60,254 nt of DNA from Burkholderia sp. Bp9143 (GTDB lineage Bacteria > Pseudomonadota > Gammaproteobacteria > Burkholderiales > Burkholderiaceae), in NCBI RefSeq assembly GCF_003853645.1, contig NZ_QTPO01000055.1:1-60254 (forward strand), in the 5' to 3' direction. The position numbers and the translations under genes were made by a program. The stretch's first letter is position 1. The number at the start of each line of letters is the position of its first letter. The notes beneath the pieces are model-generated. The model saw only the letters and a list, made by a program, of their open reading frames with translations. It searched no databases and had not been told where the DNA came from. Shown one piece after another: positions 45,965 through 54,863 of the stretch.

Positions 45965-47395
45965 TCAGTGCTGAGCCTCGCCGCGTTCGAGCGGCAGGAT
46001 CAAGCGCTCGGGGATGCTGCGTCGCGACGCACGCGCGCCAACGTAGTACAGCACGGCCGGCACGACGAGGCCGAGGATCCACGAGATGTCGGTGCCGCCG
46101 AGCGCGTCGACGAGCGGGCCCGTGTAGATGTGCGTCGACATGAACGGCAGCTGCACCAGGATGCCGACCACGTAGATCGTGATCGCCATCACGTTCCAGC
46201 GGCCATAGCGGCCGTCCGGATCGGACAGCGCCGGCACGTCGTAGCGCGAGCGCGTGAAGCAGTAGTAGTCGACCAGGTTGATCGCGCTCCACGGCGTGAA
46301 GAACGCGAGCAGGAACAGGATGAACGCGGTGAATTCCTTCAGGAACGAATGGCGGCCGGCGAGCGCGATCAACGTCGACACGCAGATCATCCCGAAGATG
46401 TAGACGAGACGGCTGCGCGACGACACCGCGCCCTTGCCGCGGAAACCGCTGACGATCGTCGCCATCGACATGAAGCTGCCGTAGGCGTTGAGCGCGGTCA
46501 CCGTCACCTTGCCGAATGCGATGCTGAAATACAGCAAGGCCGCCACGGCGCCCGTGGAGCCGAGGCCGACGATATACGACACTTCGTGGTGCGCGAACTG
46601 GCTGCCGGCCAGCGCGGCGGCGAACACGCCGAACACCATCGCCGCCTGCGCGCCGATCACCGAGCCGAGGCCGACCGCGAGGAACGTGGCGACCGACGAC
46701 GTCGAGCGCGGCAGGTAACGCGAATAGTCGGCGACGTACGGACCGAACGCGATCTGCCACGATGCGGACAGCGACATCGACAACAGGAAGCTCGCGAGCG
46801 AGAAGTGCTTGTTCGCGAGCAGCGCGCCGACGTCGTGGTTCGCGAACAGCTGCGTGAACATGTAGACGAACGCGACGATGCCGATCACGCTCGCGATCCG
46901 GCCGACGAAGTGGATCGCGCGATAGCCGAACACCGTCAGCACGACGATCACGGCCGCGAACAGCAGGATGCCGGCCGCGTCGTCGACGTGCAGCAGTTGC
47001 GCGACGGCCTGCCCGGCGAGCACCGAGCCGCTGGCGGAAAAGCCGATGTACATCAGGCACACGAGCACGATCGGGATCATCGCGCCGTAGACGCCGAACT
47101 GCACGCGGCTCGAGATCATCTGCGGCAACCCGAGCTGCGGCCCCTGCGCGCCATGCAGCGCCATCACCGCGCCGCCGACGAGCTGGCCGAGCAGCAGCGC
47201 GACCAGCGACCAGAACACGTCGCCGCCGAGCACGACCGCCAGCGCCCCCGTGACGATGGCCGTGATCTGCATGTTCGCCGACAGCCACAGCGTGAACTGG
47301 CTCAGCAGGCCGCCGTGGCGTTCGGCGTCGGGAATGAAATCGATCGAACGTACCTCGATCAGACCGCCGGCTTTTCCACTGGGATTCGTTGACAC
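45965..47395 (-). CDS. NCS1 family permease (cytosine/purine/allantoin-like)
   Basis: Inner-membrane nucleobase-type transporter of 476 residues with about 12 hydrophobic segments. Helix 1 reads FTLWLSANMQITAIVTGALA, followed by LLLGQLVGGAVMALHGAQGP, as in CodB-like NCS1 carriers. FGPYVADYSRYLPR is the conserved loop. The substrate could be cytosine, a hydantoin, allantoin or another. GTG at 47395 has GGAGAT upstream. A perfect TTGTATATACAA palindrome lies upstream. Confidence 0.9.
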   Translation of the reverse strand: MSTNPSGKAGGLIEVRSIDFIPDAERHGGLLSQFTLWLSANMQITAIVTGALAVVLGGDVFWSLVALLLGQLVGGAVMALHGAQGPQLGLPQMISSRVQFGVYGAMIPIVLVCLMYIGFSASGSVLAGQAVAQLLHVDDAAGILLFAAVIVVLTVFGYRAIHFVGRIASVIGIVAFVYMFTQLFANHDVGALLANKHFSLASFLLSMSLSASWQIAFGPYVADYSRYLPRSTSSVATFLAVGLGSVIGAQAAMVFGVFAAALAGSQFAHHEVSYIVGLGSTGAVAALLYFSIAFGKVTVTALNAYGSFMSMATIVSGFRGKGAVSSRSRLVYIFGMICVSTLIALAGRHSFLKEFTAFILFLLAFFTPWSAINLVDYYCFTRSRYDVPALSDPDGRYGRWNVMAITIYVVGILVQLPFMSTHIYTGPLVDALGGTDISWILGLVVPAVLYYVGARASRRSIPERLILPLERGEAQH

Positions 47396-47576
47396 GGGAA
47401 AATCTCCAAGATACTGAGGATCACAAATGGTTTGGACGAGACAGGAAACGTGCGAGCCGCCCTTTCGGCTCGTCGGGTGCGGTGCGCCGTGGATCGCCGG
47501 CATGCGCCAGGCACGCACGATCTGCACGCTGGCGCGCAACCGGCACGACGTGTGCCGACATTGCCAGCGGATGATC

Positions 47577-47588
47577 TTGTATATACAA
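47577..47588. promoter_or_regulatory. 12-bp palindrome TTGTATATACAA, candidate GntR-type operator
   Basis: A perfect palindrome 182 bp upstream of the NCS1 start, at a place where the minus strand has a TATACA that could be a -10. The form resembles TTGTATACAA-type sites of FCD-GntR regulators. The 304-bp gap 47396-47699 has no gene otherwise. Confidence 0.5.
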
Positions 47589-47699
47589 CTTGGGTGATAT
47601 CCGTGATTACCCGGTGTCCGGCAATTTTCGAAATCGTCCGAAAAAGCGGGACGCATCCGACCGGCGGAGTCGCCGGTTGCGCGTATGAAAAATGAAAGC

Positions 47700-48377
47700 T
47701 CAGGTGCCGGCGGACGCCGCCTGATCGGGTGCGGCGACCATGTCGCCGGCAGGAAGGAGATTGAGCATGCGTCGCGCCGCCTCGACGTCGCGCGCGTGCA
47801 GCCATGCGTCGTAGTCGTCGCGGCGCAGGATCACGACGCCCCGCTTCTCGTCTCCGGGCCGATGCATGCGCGCGAACACGGGGTGATCGTCGGCATTGAC
47901 CGTGAGCATCGTCATGCCAATCAGCTCGTGGCCGTCGGCCGCTTCGTAACGCCGCCAGATGCCGGCGACGCAGTACGGCCCCCAGCCGCCGACGCCGATC
48001 CGGTGCCACACGTTGCGCCCCGTCTCGTAGCACGGCTCGAAGATCCAGCGCACCGGAATCAGGCAACGCTGGCCGTTACGCCACGCGTTGCCGTAGAGCC
48101 GCGACGAACCGACCGTTTCCGCGCGTGCGTTCACCGTATCGAGCTTCTTTCTCTTGCGGCCGTTCTCGTCGAGACGCTCGGGCTGCATGAACTTCGGCCA
48201 GAAGCCGAACACCGCGCTGACGACCGCGAGACCGTCGCCGTCGGCACGCGCGATGGGCGCCGCGTAATCGGGATACACGTCGGGTGCCCAGGGATCGCGG
48301 CGAAACAGGTCGCCGATGCCGATCCTCAGCTCGCTGATGCCCGGGTCTTCATCGGGGGCGCGGTAGTGGGTGCACAC
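47700..48377 (-). CDS. SOS response-associated peptidase (SRAP/YedK family)
   Basis: SRAP proteins crosslink to abasic sites in single-stranded DNA through Cys2. The frame is open to 48422, but only GTG at 48377 gives Cys at position 2 (start VCTHYRAPDEDP), so this start is chosen on catalytic grounds; the protein has 225 residues. The other expected residues are Asn83 in DTVNARAET, Glu114 in RWIFEPCY and His172 in FARMHRPGDE. The usual GFYEW loop is replaced by WIFEPCYE. Confidence 0.88.
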   Translation of the reverse strand: MCTHYRAPDEDPGISELRIGIGDLFRRDPWAPDVYPDYAAPIARADGDGLAVVSAVFGFWPKFMQPERLDENGRKRKKLDTVNARAETVGSSRLYGNAWRNGQRCLIPVRWIFEPCYETGRNVWHRIGVGGWGPYCVAGIWRRYEAADGHELIGMTMLTVNADDHPVFARMHRPGDEKRGVVILRRDDYDAWLHARDVEAARRMLNLLPAGDMVAAPDQAASAGT

Positions 48378-48593
48378 GGTTCGGCAGACGAAGGACGCAA
48401 TGTCTTCATCGTAGGTCAGCACGCACGCGACGTCCCGCTATCGCCTGGTATGACGAAACAGTCTCACGCGCACCCGATCCGAAGCGTCAGGATTTCGTCG
48501 CCGGCATCGTCCGGCATTCCGGTCTCGCGCGTCCTGCCGCGCAGCGCGATGCAGTCGGCCGCGTCGTCGGGAACGGCGCGGCGGTAGACCGCT

Positions 48594-49223
48594 TCAGGCG
48601 AGCCGCTCCGATCCGATGACATGAACGCCCGGGCGCGCCTCGAGCGCGGCGTCGAGCAGCGCGCGGGCTATGCGCGGCGCGGGATTCACGCGCCACTTCC
48701 GCGGCAACAGCGGCCCGGCGACGCTCAGCGCCAGCACCAGCATCCGTTCGCCGAACCGGAATTCGTCGCGGCTGCCGCCGATCAGGCCCGGCCGCACGCA
48801 GGTGAGCGACGCGAACCCGATGCCCGCGAGCGCACGCTCGACCTCGCCCTTCACGCGGTTGTAGAAGATGCGCGATGCCGGGTCCGCGCCGAGCGCGGAA
48901 TTCAGCACGTAGGTCGGCGTGCCGGCCCGGTGCGCGAGACGCGCGACCGCGAGCGGATAGTCGTGATCGACGCGGCGGAATGCGGCCTGCGAACCCGCGA
49001 CGCGCATCGTGGTGCCGAGCGTGCAGATCACCGCGTCGGCCTGCCACCAGTCGGCCGCCTCGGGCAGGCGATCGAAGTCGACCGTCGGCGCGTGCATCTT
49101 CGGATGCGGCGACAACGGCCGGCGCGCGAGCACGACGATCTGGTCCACCCGCGCATCGGCCAGCGCGGCTTCGAGGACGTGGCGCCCGACGAGTCCGGTC
49201 GCGCCGACGAGCAACAGTTTCAT
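48594..49223 (-). CDS. NAD(P)H-binding short-chain-like oxidoreductase (HTATIP2-like)
   Basis: Atypical SDR of 209 residues. It starts MKLLLVGATGLVGRHVLEAA, the dinucleotide-binding loop. VICTLGTTMRVAGSQAAFRRVDHDY and SALGADPASRIFYNRVKGEVE, with Tyr and Lys of the active site, match the HTATIP2/TIP30-like group. The reaction is unknown. It stands alone on the minus strand. Confidence 0.88.
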   Translation of the reverse strand: MKLLLVGATGLVGRHVLEAALADARVDQIVVLARRPLSPHPKMHAPTVDFDRLPEAADWWQADAVICTLGTTMRVAGSQAAFRRVDHDYPLAVARLAHRAGTPTYVLNSALGADPASRIFYNRVKGEVERALAGIGFASLTCVRPGLIGGSRDEFRFGERMLVLALSVAGPLLPRKWRVNPAPRIARALLDAALEARPGVHVIGSERLA

Positions 49224-49395
49224 GTCCGTTTGTTCCGTATGAGGCCGGCACCGGCCGTCGTGAGCGACAGGCGCGCGCTGCTGTCGCCATGTCACGCCGC
49301 CGCGATCCCGACCGGGTGCGGCCAATGAATCCGCGTGGAATCGACACGATGAACGCTTCGCGCGGGCGGGTCAACGGCAACCCGCGGCCCGCCCG

Positions 49396-49509
49396 CTATG
49401 CGTCCGTTCCCGCCTGCCGCGACACGCTCGGCGCGACACCGGTCCACCGCTTGTACGCCTGCGAGAACGACGACATGTCGCTGAACCCCAGTTCCTCAGC
49501 GATTCGTAC
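49396..49509 (-). pseudogene. C-terminal stub of an AraC-family regulator
   Basis: About 37 codons ending at 49396 encode RIAEELGFSDMSSFSQAYKR then WTGVAPS, the second helix-turn-helix of AraC proteins. Upstream of about 49509 the frame has no AraC similarity, and the DNA belongs to a hydrolase fragment on the other strand. The rest of the gene is missing. Confidence 0.75.
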
Positions 49510-49776
49510 ATGTCGTATCGGCCGGCGCTGGAGCCGGAAGATTTTCGCGTCTGCCCGATCCTGCTCACGCAGCCGGCCGCGGACCGCTGGACGCCACGCC
49601 ACCTGAGCGAACCGTTCCTCGCACGCATCCGCAACGTGCCGGTCAAGGTGGAAATGCTCGACAACGCGGGCCACTACCCGCTCGAACAGCCGGGGCTTGC
49701 GCAGATGGTGGACGCGATCGATGCGTTCTATCGCGACGTGACGGCACGGCCCGCTCGCGTGCGAGTGCCGTCGTGA
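49510..49776 (+). pseudogene. C-terminal fragment of an alpha/beta hydrolase
   Basis: The 88-codon frame encodes CPILLTQPAADRWTPRHLSE and VEMLDNAGHYPLEQPGLAQM, the end of an alpha/beta hydrolase with its acid and His (DRWTP, GHYP). The nucleophile half is missing. Its 5' limit meets the AraC stub at about 49505-49512. An ATG at 49510 is present, but a functional product is unlikely. Confidence 0.7.
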
Positions 49777-49948
49777 CCTCCCGCAGCGAGGGCCCTTCAA
49801 CGCGTATCGCAAGGCAACGTCGAACGGGTTGAATCCGCAGTCGACCACGGCCCTTTGCATCGGCTTCGGCACTTCGTATTCAGTTCCCTAATCGCCGAAA
49901 TCACGGCGTGGACGCGCGACCTCCTGCCGTCATTCTCCCGCCTGAAAC

Positions 49949-49974
49949 AAAAAAGCCGACCCCGTGAGGTCGGC
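49949..49974 (-). terminator. intrinsic terminator after the 47-residue secreted protein
   Basis: Arms 49955-49961 and 49968-49974 with TTTTTT on the minus strand, 73 bp past the stop at 50047. Nothing else is seen in 49777-50046. Confidence 0.8.
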
Positions 49975-50046
49975 ACTTCCTACCCGGCTTTCCAGGCTGT
50001 CGGTTCGTGCAGCGCGGATGATTCAAATCACGGCGCGTCGGCCCGA

Positions 50047-50190
50047 TCAGCGGGCCCAGTGGCAGATCCGATGCAGATGATGCCAGTGGCAGACCTTGTG
50101 AATGCTGGCCTGTGCCGCTTCAGGCACCAGGGCCGCAAAGGCCGCGGACGTAACCAGACTCATGAGCAGCAGCGCTTTCGCCTTTTTCAT
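50047..50190 (-). CDS. tiny secreted protein with a Cys/His/Trp tail
   Basis: Protein of 47 residues: signal peptide MKKAKALLLMSLVTSAAFA, short linker, then the tail KVCHWHHLHRICHWAR in which C-H-W occurs twice around HH-L-H. GGAGAC precedes the ATG and a terminator follows, supporting a real gene. It may bind a metal (Cu, Zn or haem) in the periplasm; this is inferred only from composition. Not a family I can name. Confidence 0.65.
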   Translation of the reverse strand: MKKAKALLLMSLVTSAAFAALVPEAAQASIHKVCHWHHLHRICHWAR

Positions 50191-50215
50191 CGTGCGTCTC
50201 CAATCAAGGTAGCAT

Positions 50216-50494
50216 TTAGTTATATTGATGATCGTCGTCATGACGTTTGTTGTCGTGGCGATGATCGTTGCCACCACGGTCTTCGCGCTCACCATGCCAG
50301 CCTCGATCATTGGGGTGACCGCGCATCCATTCGTCGCGCGCCCAGTAACGGTGGCCATCGTAGTACCGGTCGCCATGCCAGCCAACCGCAATGCCGATCG
50401 GTGCCGGCGCGACGTCCATCTGCGGCGAGACAACGCATCCGGTAAGGCTAATTCCAAAGACCGCCAGCAAGGCAGCTGTGACGAGGGATTTCAT
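50216..50494 (-). CDS. small His/Asp/Arg-rich lipoprotein
   Basis: Protein of 92 residues. The lipoprotein signal ends LTGCVV. The mature part has GIAVGWHGDRYYDGHRYWAR and DEWMRGHPNDRGWHG, then a tail of His, Asp, Asn and Arg (DNKRHDDDHQYN). This resembles the small YXXW/HGDRYYDG lipoproteins common in Burkholderiales, of unknown function. It sits 25 bp upstream of the 47-residue gene. Confidence 0.72.
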   Translation of the reverse strand: MKSLVTAALLAVFGISLTGCVVSPQMDVAPAPIGIAVGWHGDRYYDGHRYWARDEWMRGHPNDRGWHGEREDRGGNDHRHDNKRHDDDHQYN

Positions 50495-50551
50495 AGATAT
50501 TCTTTCGATGGTACGACTCCGCACGATCATGGATGCACGGAGTTGTCTTGA

Positions 50552-50794
50552 TCATTGATGTTTGTAGGTATCGGGGGTTTTGACGTGACGACCATGATGC
50601 TTGTGGTGCATCTTCGCCTTGCGTTGAGGCATCGCATGTTGCGTCGGAGCTGCGCCTCCATCGTTTTGCATTTCGGGCTGCGACTTCGACATACCCGCCT
50701 GGCCTTCTCCAAACTGATAGGTTGTCTGTGCGAATGCTGCGCTGCTCAGCGCGACGGCTGCACACGCACCTGCCAGGATCATCGAAATCTTCAT
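50552..50794 (-). CDS. small secreted His/Lys-rich protein
   Basis: Protein of 80 residues: signal peptide MKISMILAGACAAVALSSAAFA, then TTYQFGEGQAGMSKSQPEMQ and a basic tail KAKMHHKHHGRHVKTPDTYK. GGGAG precedes the ATG. It is the first of three successive secreted small genes on minus. Metal binding is possible from the HH-K-HH run; no function is known to me. Confidence 0.65.
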   Translation of the reverse strand: MKISMILAGACAAVALSSAAFAQTTYQFGEGQAGMSKSQPEMQNDGGAAPTQHAMPQRKAKMHHKHHGRHVKTPDTYKHQ

Positions 50795-51015
50795 GTGAAC
50801 TCCCTTCAGTTGGTCGACGACGGCAGCATAGCGTGAAGGGGCACGGTTTCGACGCGACCGGATCATCTTTGACAATTTCGACCATTCTCGAATTCATGTC
50901 GAACCTTCCCGAATTTTGCGAGCAATGCGGCGGATGTTTCGAACGTCTGATTTCGATAAGCCCGGCGGGCTGGTGCGGGTCGGTAAGCCACCTCCCCGAA
51001 ATCCACGAAGAACCA

Positions 51016-51042
51016 CAAAAAAGCCCCGCCGTAGCGGGGCTT
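51016..51042 (-). terminator. intrinsic terminator of the bkd operon
   Basis: Arms 51023-51029 and 51034-51040, followed on the minus strand by TTTTTT. It lies about 30 bp after the lpdA stop. The gap 50795-51069 contains no gene. Confidence 0.85.
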
Positions 51043-51069
51043 CGTTCGGCGATGGATGCCGGCACGGGC

Positions 51070-52461
51070 TCACACATGCAACGCATGCCCCAGCGCGCGC
51101 AACGCCGCCTCCTGCATCGCTTCGCCGAGCGTCGGATGCGCGTGGATCGTGCCGCCGATATCCTCGAGCCGCGCTCCCATCTCGAGCGACTGCGAGAACG
51201 CCGCGGCCAGTTCCGACACACCGCGCCCGACCGCCTGCCAGCCCACGATCAGGTGCGTGTCGCGCCGCGCGACGACGCGCACGAAACCGTCGGTCGCCTG
51301 CAGCGTCATCGCGCGCCCGTTCGCCGCGAACGGGAACGACGCACCGATGCAGTCGACGCCGGCCGCCTTCGCGTCGTCGGGCGACCAGCCGGACGTGACG
51401 ACCTCGGGATCGGTGAAGCACACGGCCGGGATCGATGCCGGCGTGAACTTGCGCCGCCGTCCCGCGATCAGCTCGGCCACCATCTCGCCCTGCGCCATTG
51501 CACGATGCGCGAGCATCGGCTCGCCGGCGACGTCGCCGATCGCCCATACGTTGCGCATCGACGTCCGGCATTCGTCATCGATACGCAGTGCGCGGCCGTT
51601 GCGATCGAGCGGCATCGATTCGAGCCCGAAACCGTCGACGCGCGGCCGGCGGCCGACCGCGACCAGCACGCGATCGGCCGGCAGCACCTTCTCTGCACCG
51701 TCGGGTGCCTGCACGCGCACCGCGCCGTCGCTCGCGAGGCCCAGCACCTTGTGGCCCAGCCATAGCCCGACGCCAAGCCGCGCGAGCGAATCGGCGACCG
51801 GCTTCGCGAGTTCGGCGTCGTACGCGGGCAGCACACGCTCCTCCGCCTCGACGATGCCGACGTCGACGCCGAGCTTGCGATAGACGGTCCCGAGTTCGAG
51901 CCCGATGTACCCGGCGCCGACGACGATCAGCCGCTTCGGCAACGACTCGGGCGACAGCGCCTCGGTCGATGACACGACGTGCCCGCCGAACGGCATCGAC
52001 GGCAGCGCGACCGGTTCCGAGCCCGTCGCGAGCAGCAGGTGCTCGCACGCGATCCGCGTCGTGTGATCGCCTGCGACGACGTCGACCGTCTTGCCGTCGA
52101 CGACGCACGCGTCGCCGTGCAGCACGCGCACGCCGTGCTTCTTCAGCAACGCGCCGACGCCGCGCGTGAGCCGCTCGACGATGCCGTCCTTCCACGCGAC
52201 ACTTTTCGCGATATCGATCTCCGGCGTGCGCACGCGAATCCCGAGCGTCCCCTCGCCGGCCTGCCCGCACGCCTGCTCGAACGCATCGGCGACATGGATC
52301 AGCGCCTTCGACGGAATGCAGCCGATATTCAGGCACGTACCGCCGAGCCGTTCGCGCTCGACGAGCACCGTCGGAATGCCGAGCTGTCCCGCGCGAATCG
52401 CGGCGACGTAACCGCCCGGACCGCCGCCGATGACGAGCAACGTGGTGTGTTCGTTCTTCAT
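51070..52461 (-). CDS. lpdA: dihydrolipoyl dehydrogenase (E3) of the bkd complex
   Basis: FAD enzyme of 463 residues that reoxidises dihydrolipoyl-E2 with NAD+. FAD loop VIGGGPGGYVAAIRAGQLG; the redox disulfide is Cys43-Cys48 in GGTCLNIGCIPSK; NAD loop VVGAGYIGLELGTVYRKLG; C-terminal His-Glu pair in HAHPTLGEAMQEAAL. GGAG eight bases before the ATG supports 52461; a GTG at 52470 overlapping the E2 stop is the alternative. Last gene of the bkd operon. Confidence 0.96.
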   Translation of the reverse strand: MKNEHTTLLVIGGGPGGYVAAIRAGQLGIPTVLVERERLGGTCLNIGCIPSKALIHVADAFEQACGQAGEGTLGIRVRTPEIDIAKSVAWKDGIVERLTRGVGALLKKHGVRVLHGDACVVDGKTVDVVAGDHTTRIACEHLLLATGSEPVALPSMPFGGHVVSSTEALSPESLPKRLIVVGAGYIGLELGTVYRKLGVDVGIVEAEERVLPAYDAELAKPVADSLARLGVGLWLGHKVLGLASDGAVRVQAPDGAEKVLPADRVLVAVGRRPRVDGFGLESMPLDRNGRALRIDDECRTSMRNVWAIGDVAGEPMLAHRAMAQGEMVAELIAGRRRKFTPASIPAVCFTDPEVVTSGWSPDDAKAAGVDCIGASFPFAANGRAMTLQATDGFVRVVARRDTHLIVGWQAVGRGVSELAAAFSQSLEMGARLEDIGGTIHAHPTLGEAMQEAALRALGHALHV

Positions 52462-52466
52462 CACGC

Positions 52467-53816
52467 TCACTCCGCGAACAGCAGCGCCGGGCGCTCGAGC
52501 AACCCGCGTACGGCCTGGATGAATTCGGCCGCGTCCGCGCCGTCGACGACGCGATGGTCGAACGACGACGACAGGTTCATCATCTTGCGCGCGACGATCG
52601 CGCCGTCACGGATCATCGGCCGCTCGACGATCCGGTTCACGCCGACGATGCCGACCTCGGGATGGTTGATGACCGGTGTCGACACGATGCCGCCGAGCGC
52701 GCCGAGGCTCGAGATCGTGATCGTCGAGCCGGTCAGCTCGTCGCGCTGCGCACGGTTCGCACGCACCGCATCGGCGAGCCGCGCGATCTCCGCCGAGATC
52801 GACCACACGTCGCGCGCTTCCGCGTGACGCAGCACCGGCACCGTGAGGCCGCCGTCCGTCTGCGTCGCGACGCCCATGTGCACCGCGCCGTAACGCGTGA
52901 CGACACCGGCTTCGTCGTCGTAGCGCGCGTTGATCTGCGGGAAGTCGCGCAGCGCGATCACCATCGCGCGGATCAGCAGCGGCAGCGGCGTGAGCCGGCC
53001 GCGCGTGTCGCCGTGGCGTCGGTTCAGCTCGGCGCGCAGCGATTCGAGCTCGGTGACGTCGATCTCCTCGACGTAGGTGAAGTGCGGAATGCGGCGCTTC
53101 GCTTCCTGCATCTTGCGCGCGATCGCACGGCGCAGGCCGATCACCGGCACCTCGGTTTCATCGTTGCGCTCGTCGTAGCCGTGCGCTTGTGATCCACGCG
53201 CCGCGCCGCCGCCCGTGCGCGCATACGCATCGAGGTCCGCATGCAGGATCCGCCCGGCTTCGCCGGTGCCGCGCACGTAGCGCAGCTCGATGCCCATGTC
53301 CCATGCGCGCTGGCGCACCGCCGGCGAGGCGAGCGGCCGTTCGCCCGGCGCGAGTGCCGCGCGCGGCGGCACCGCGTGTTCCGCGCGGCGCGGCTCGGCA
53401 GCGTGACGCGTTGCCTTCGACGGCTCGTGCGCTTCGGGTGCGTCAGCTGCGTCGGCTGCTTCCGCCGCCTCGGTGACTTTGGATGACTTGGCAGGCGCAT
53501 CGGCCGCCGCTGGACGCTGCGTCGCATCCGCGCCTGAATCACGCGCCTTCGCGCCCGGTTTCAGGTTGCCGTCGCCGTCGACTTCGAGACGGATCAGCTC
53601 GCTGCCGACCGCCATCATCTCGCCGATCCGGCCGCCGAGCTCCAGCACCTTGCCCGCCACCGGCGACGGAATCTCCACCGCCGCCTTGTCGGTCATCACA
53701 TCGGCGAGCGGCTGGTCTTCGGCGATCGTCTGCCCCGGTTGCACGTGCCAGGCGACCAGCTCGACCTCGGCGATCCCTTCGCCGATATCCGGCATCTTGA
53801 TGACATGAATCCCCAT
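52467..53816 (-). CDS. bkdB: branched-chain 2-oxoacid dehydrogenase E2 (dihydrolipoyl acyltransferase)
   Basis: Core of the complex, 449 residues. Lipoyl domain 1-78 with the target Lys44 in MTDKAAVEIP. A long Ala/Glu/Pro linker (about 85-160) includes many EAAEAADAADAPEA-like repeats. The peripheral subunit-binding domain follows (ASPAVRQRAWDMGIELRYVR). The acyltransferase domain has FDHRVVDGADAAEF with the catalytic His and Asp. The stop of E1-beta and this ATG are one base apart (TGAGATG). Confidence 0.95.
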   Translation of the reverse strand: MGIHVIKMPDIGEGIAEVELVAWHVQPGQTIAEDQPLADVMTDKAAVEIPSPVAGKVLELGGRIGEMMAVGSELIRLEVDGDGNLKPGAKARDSGADATQRPAAADAPAKSSKVTEAAEAADAADAPEAHEPSKATRHAAEPRRAEHAVPPRAALAPGERPLASPAVRQRAWDMGIELRYVRGTGEAGRILHADLDAYARTGGGAARGSQAHGYDERNDETEVPVIGLRRAIARKMQEAKRRIPHFTYVEEIDVTELESLRAELNRRHGDTRGRLTPLPLLIRAMVIALRDFPQINARYDDEAGVVTRYGAVHMGVATQTDGGLTVPVLRHAEARDVWSISAEIARLADAVRANRAQRDELTGSTITISSLGALGGIVSTPVINHPEVGIVGVNRIVERPMIRDGAIVARKMMNLSSSFDHRVVDGADAAEFIQAVRGLLERPALLFAE

Positions 53817-53817
53817 C

Positions 53818-54861
53818 TCAGGCCTCCATCACGCGTCGCAACGCTTCGCCAACCCGGGCCGGGCCGGGGAAATACGCCCATTCCTGCGCGTGCGGATACG
53901 GCGTGTCCCAGCCCGTCGTCCGCTCGACCGGCGCTTCCAGATGGTAGAAGCAGTGCTCCTGGACGAGCGACACCAGTTCCGCGCCGTAGCCGCAGGTGCG
54001 CGTCGCTTCGTGCACCACCACGCAGCGGCCGGTCTTGCGCACTGACGCGACGATCGTGTCGAGATCGACCGGCCACAGCGTGCGCAGGTCGATCACTTCC
54101 GCATCGATGCCGGTCTCCTCGGCAGCAGCCATCGATACGTGGACAGTCGTGCCGTACGTCAGCACCGTCACGTCGTTGCCGGGCCGCGCGACGGCGGCCG
54201 TATCGAGCGGCACCGTGTAATAGCCTTCCGGCACCACGCTGCCCGGATGCTTGAGCCACGACGTGACCGGACGCTCGTGATGGCCGTCGAACGGCCCGTT
54301 GTACAGGCGCTTCGGCTCGAGAAAGATCACCGGATCGTCATTCTCGATCGATGCGATCAGAAGCCCTTTCGCGTCGTACGGATTCGACGGCATTACCGTG
54401 CGCAATCCACAGACCTGCGTGAACATCGCCTCCGGACTCTGGCTGTGCGTCTGGCCGCCGTAGATGCCGCCGCCGCACGGCATCCGGATCGTCATCGGCG
54501 CGGTGAACTGGCCCGCCGAGCGATAACGCAGCCGTGCACCTTCCGACACGATCTGGTCGGACGCCGGGTAGAAGTAGTCCGCGAACTGGATCTCGCAGAC
54601 CGGCCGCAATCCATACGCGCCCATCCCGACCGCGGCGCCGACGATCCCGCCTTCCGAGATCGGCGCATCGAACACGCGCGACTTGCCGTACTTGGCCTGC
54701 AGCCCTTCGGTGCAGCGGAACACGCCGCCGAAGTAGCCGACGTCCTGCCCGAACACGACCACGTCGTCGTCGCGGCCGAGCATCACATCCATCGCGGAAC
54801 GCAGCGCCTGGATCATCGTCATCGGCTGCGCCGACGCCGCCGCTGTTTCATGTTGCGCCAT
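53818..54861 (-). CDS. bkdA2: branched-chain 2-oxoacid dehydrogenase E1 beta subunit
   Basis: Protein of 347 residues that with BkdA1 decarboxylates 2-oxoacids from valine, leucine and isoleucine. Transketolase-like parts: VFGQDVGYFGGVFRCTEGLQ, VFDAPISEGGIVGAAVGMGA with the TPP-activating Glu, and QFADYFYPASDQIVSEGAR. The C-terminal half is the transketolase C domain (DVTVLTYGTTVHVSMAAAEE). It starts two bases after the E1-alpha stop. Confidence 0.95.
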   Translation of the reverse strand: MAQHETAAASAQPMTMIQALRSAMDVMLGRDDDVVVFGQDVGYFGGVFRCTEGLQAKYGKSRVFDAPISEGGIVGAAVGMGAYGLRPVCEIQFADYFYPASDQIVSEGARLRYRSAGQFTAPMTIRMPCGGGIYGGQTHSQSPEAMFTQVCGLRTVMPSNPYDAKGLLIASIENDDPVIFLEPKRLYNGPFDGHHERPVTSWLKHPGSVVPEGYYTVPLDTAAVARPGNDVTVLTYGTTVHVSMAAAEETGIDAEVIDLRTLWPVDLDTIVASVRKTGRCVVVHEATRTCGYGAELVSLVQEHCFYHLEAPVERTTGWDTPYPHAQEWAYFPGPARVGEALRRVMEA

Positions 54862-54863
54862 GA

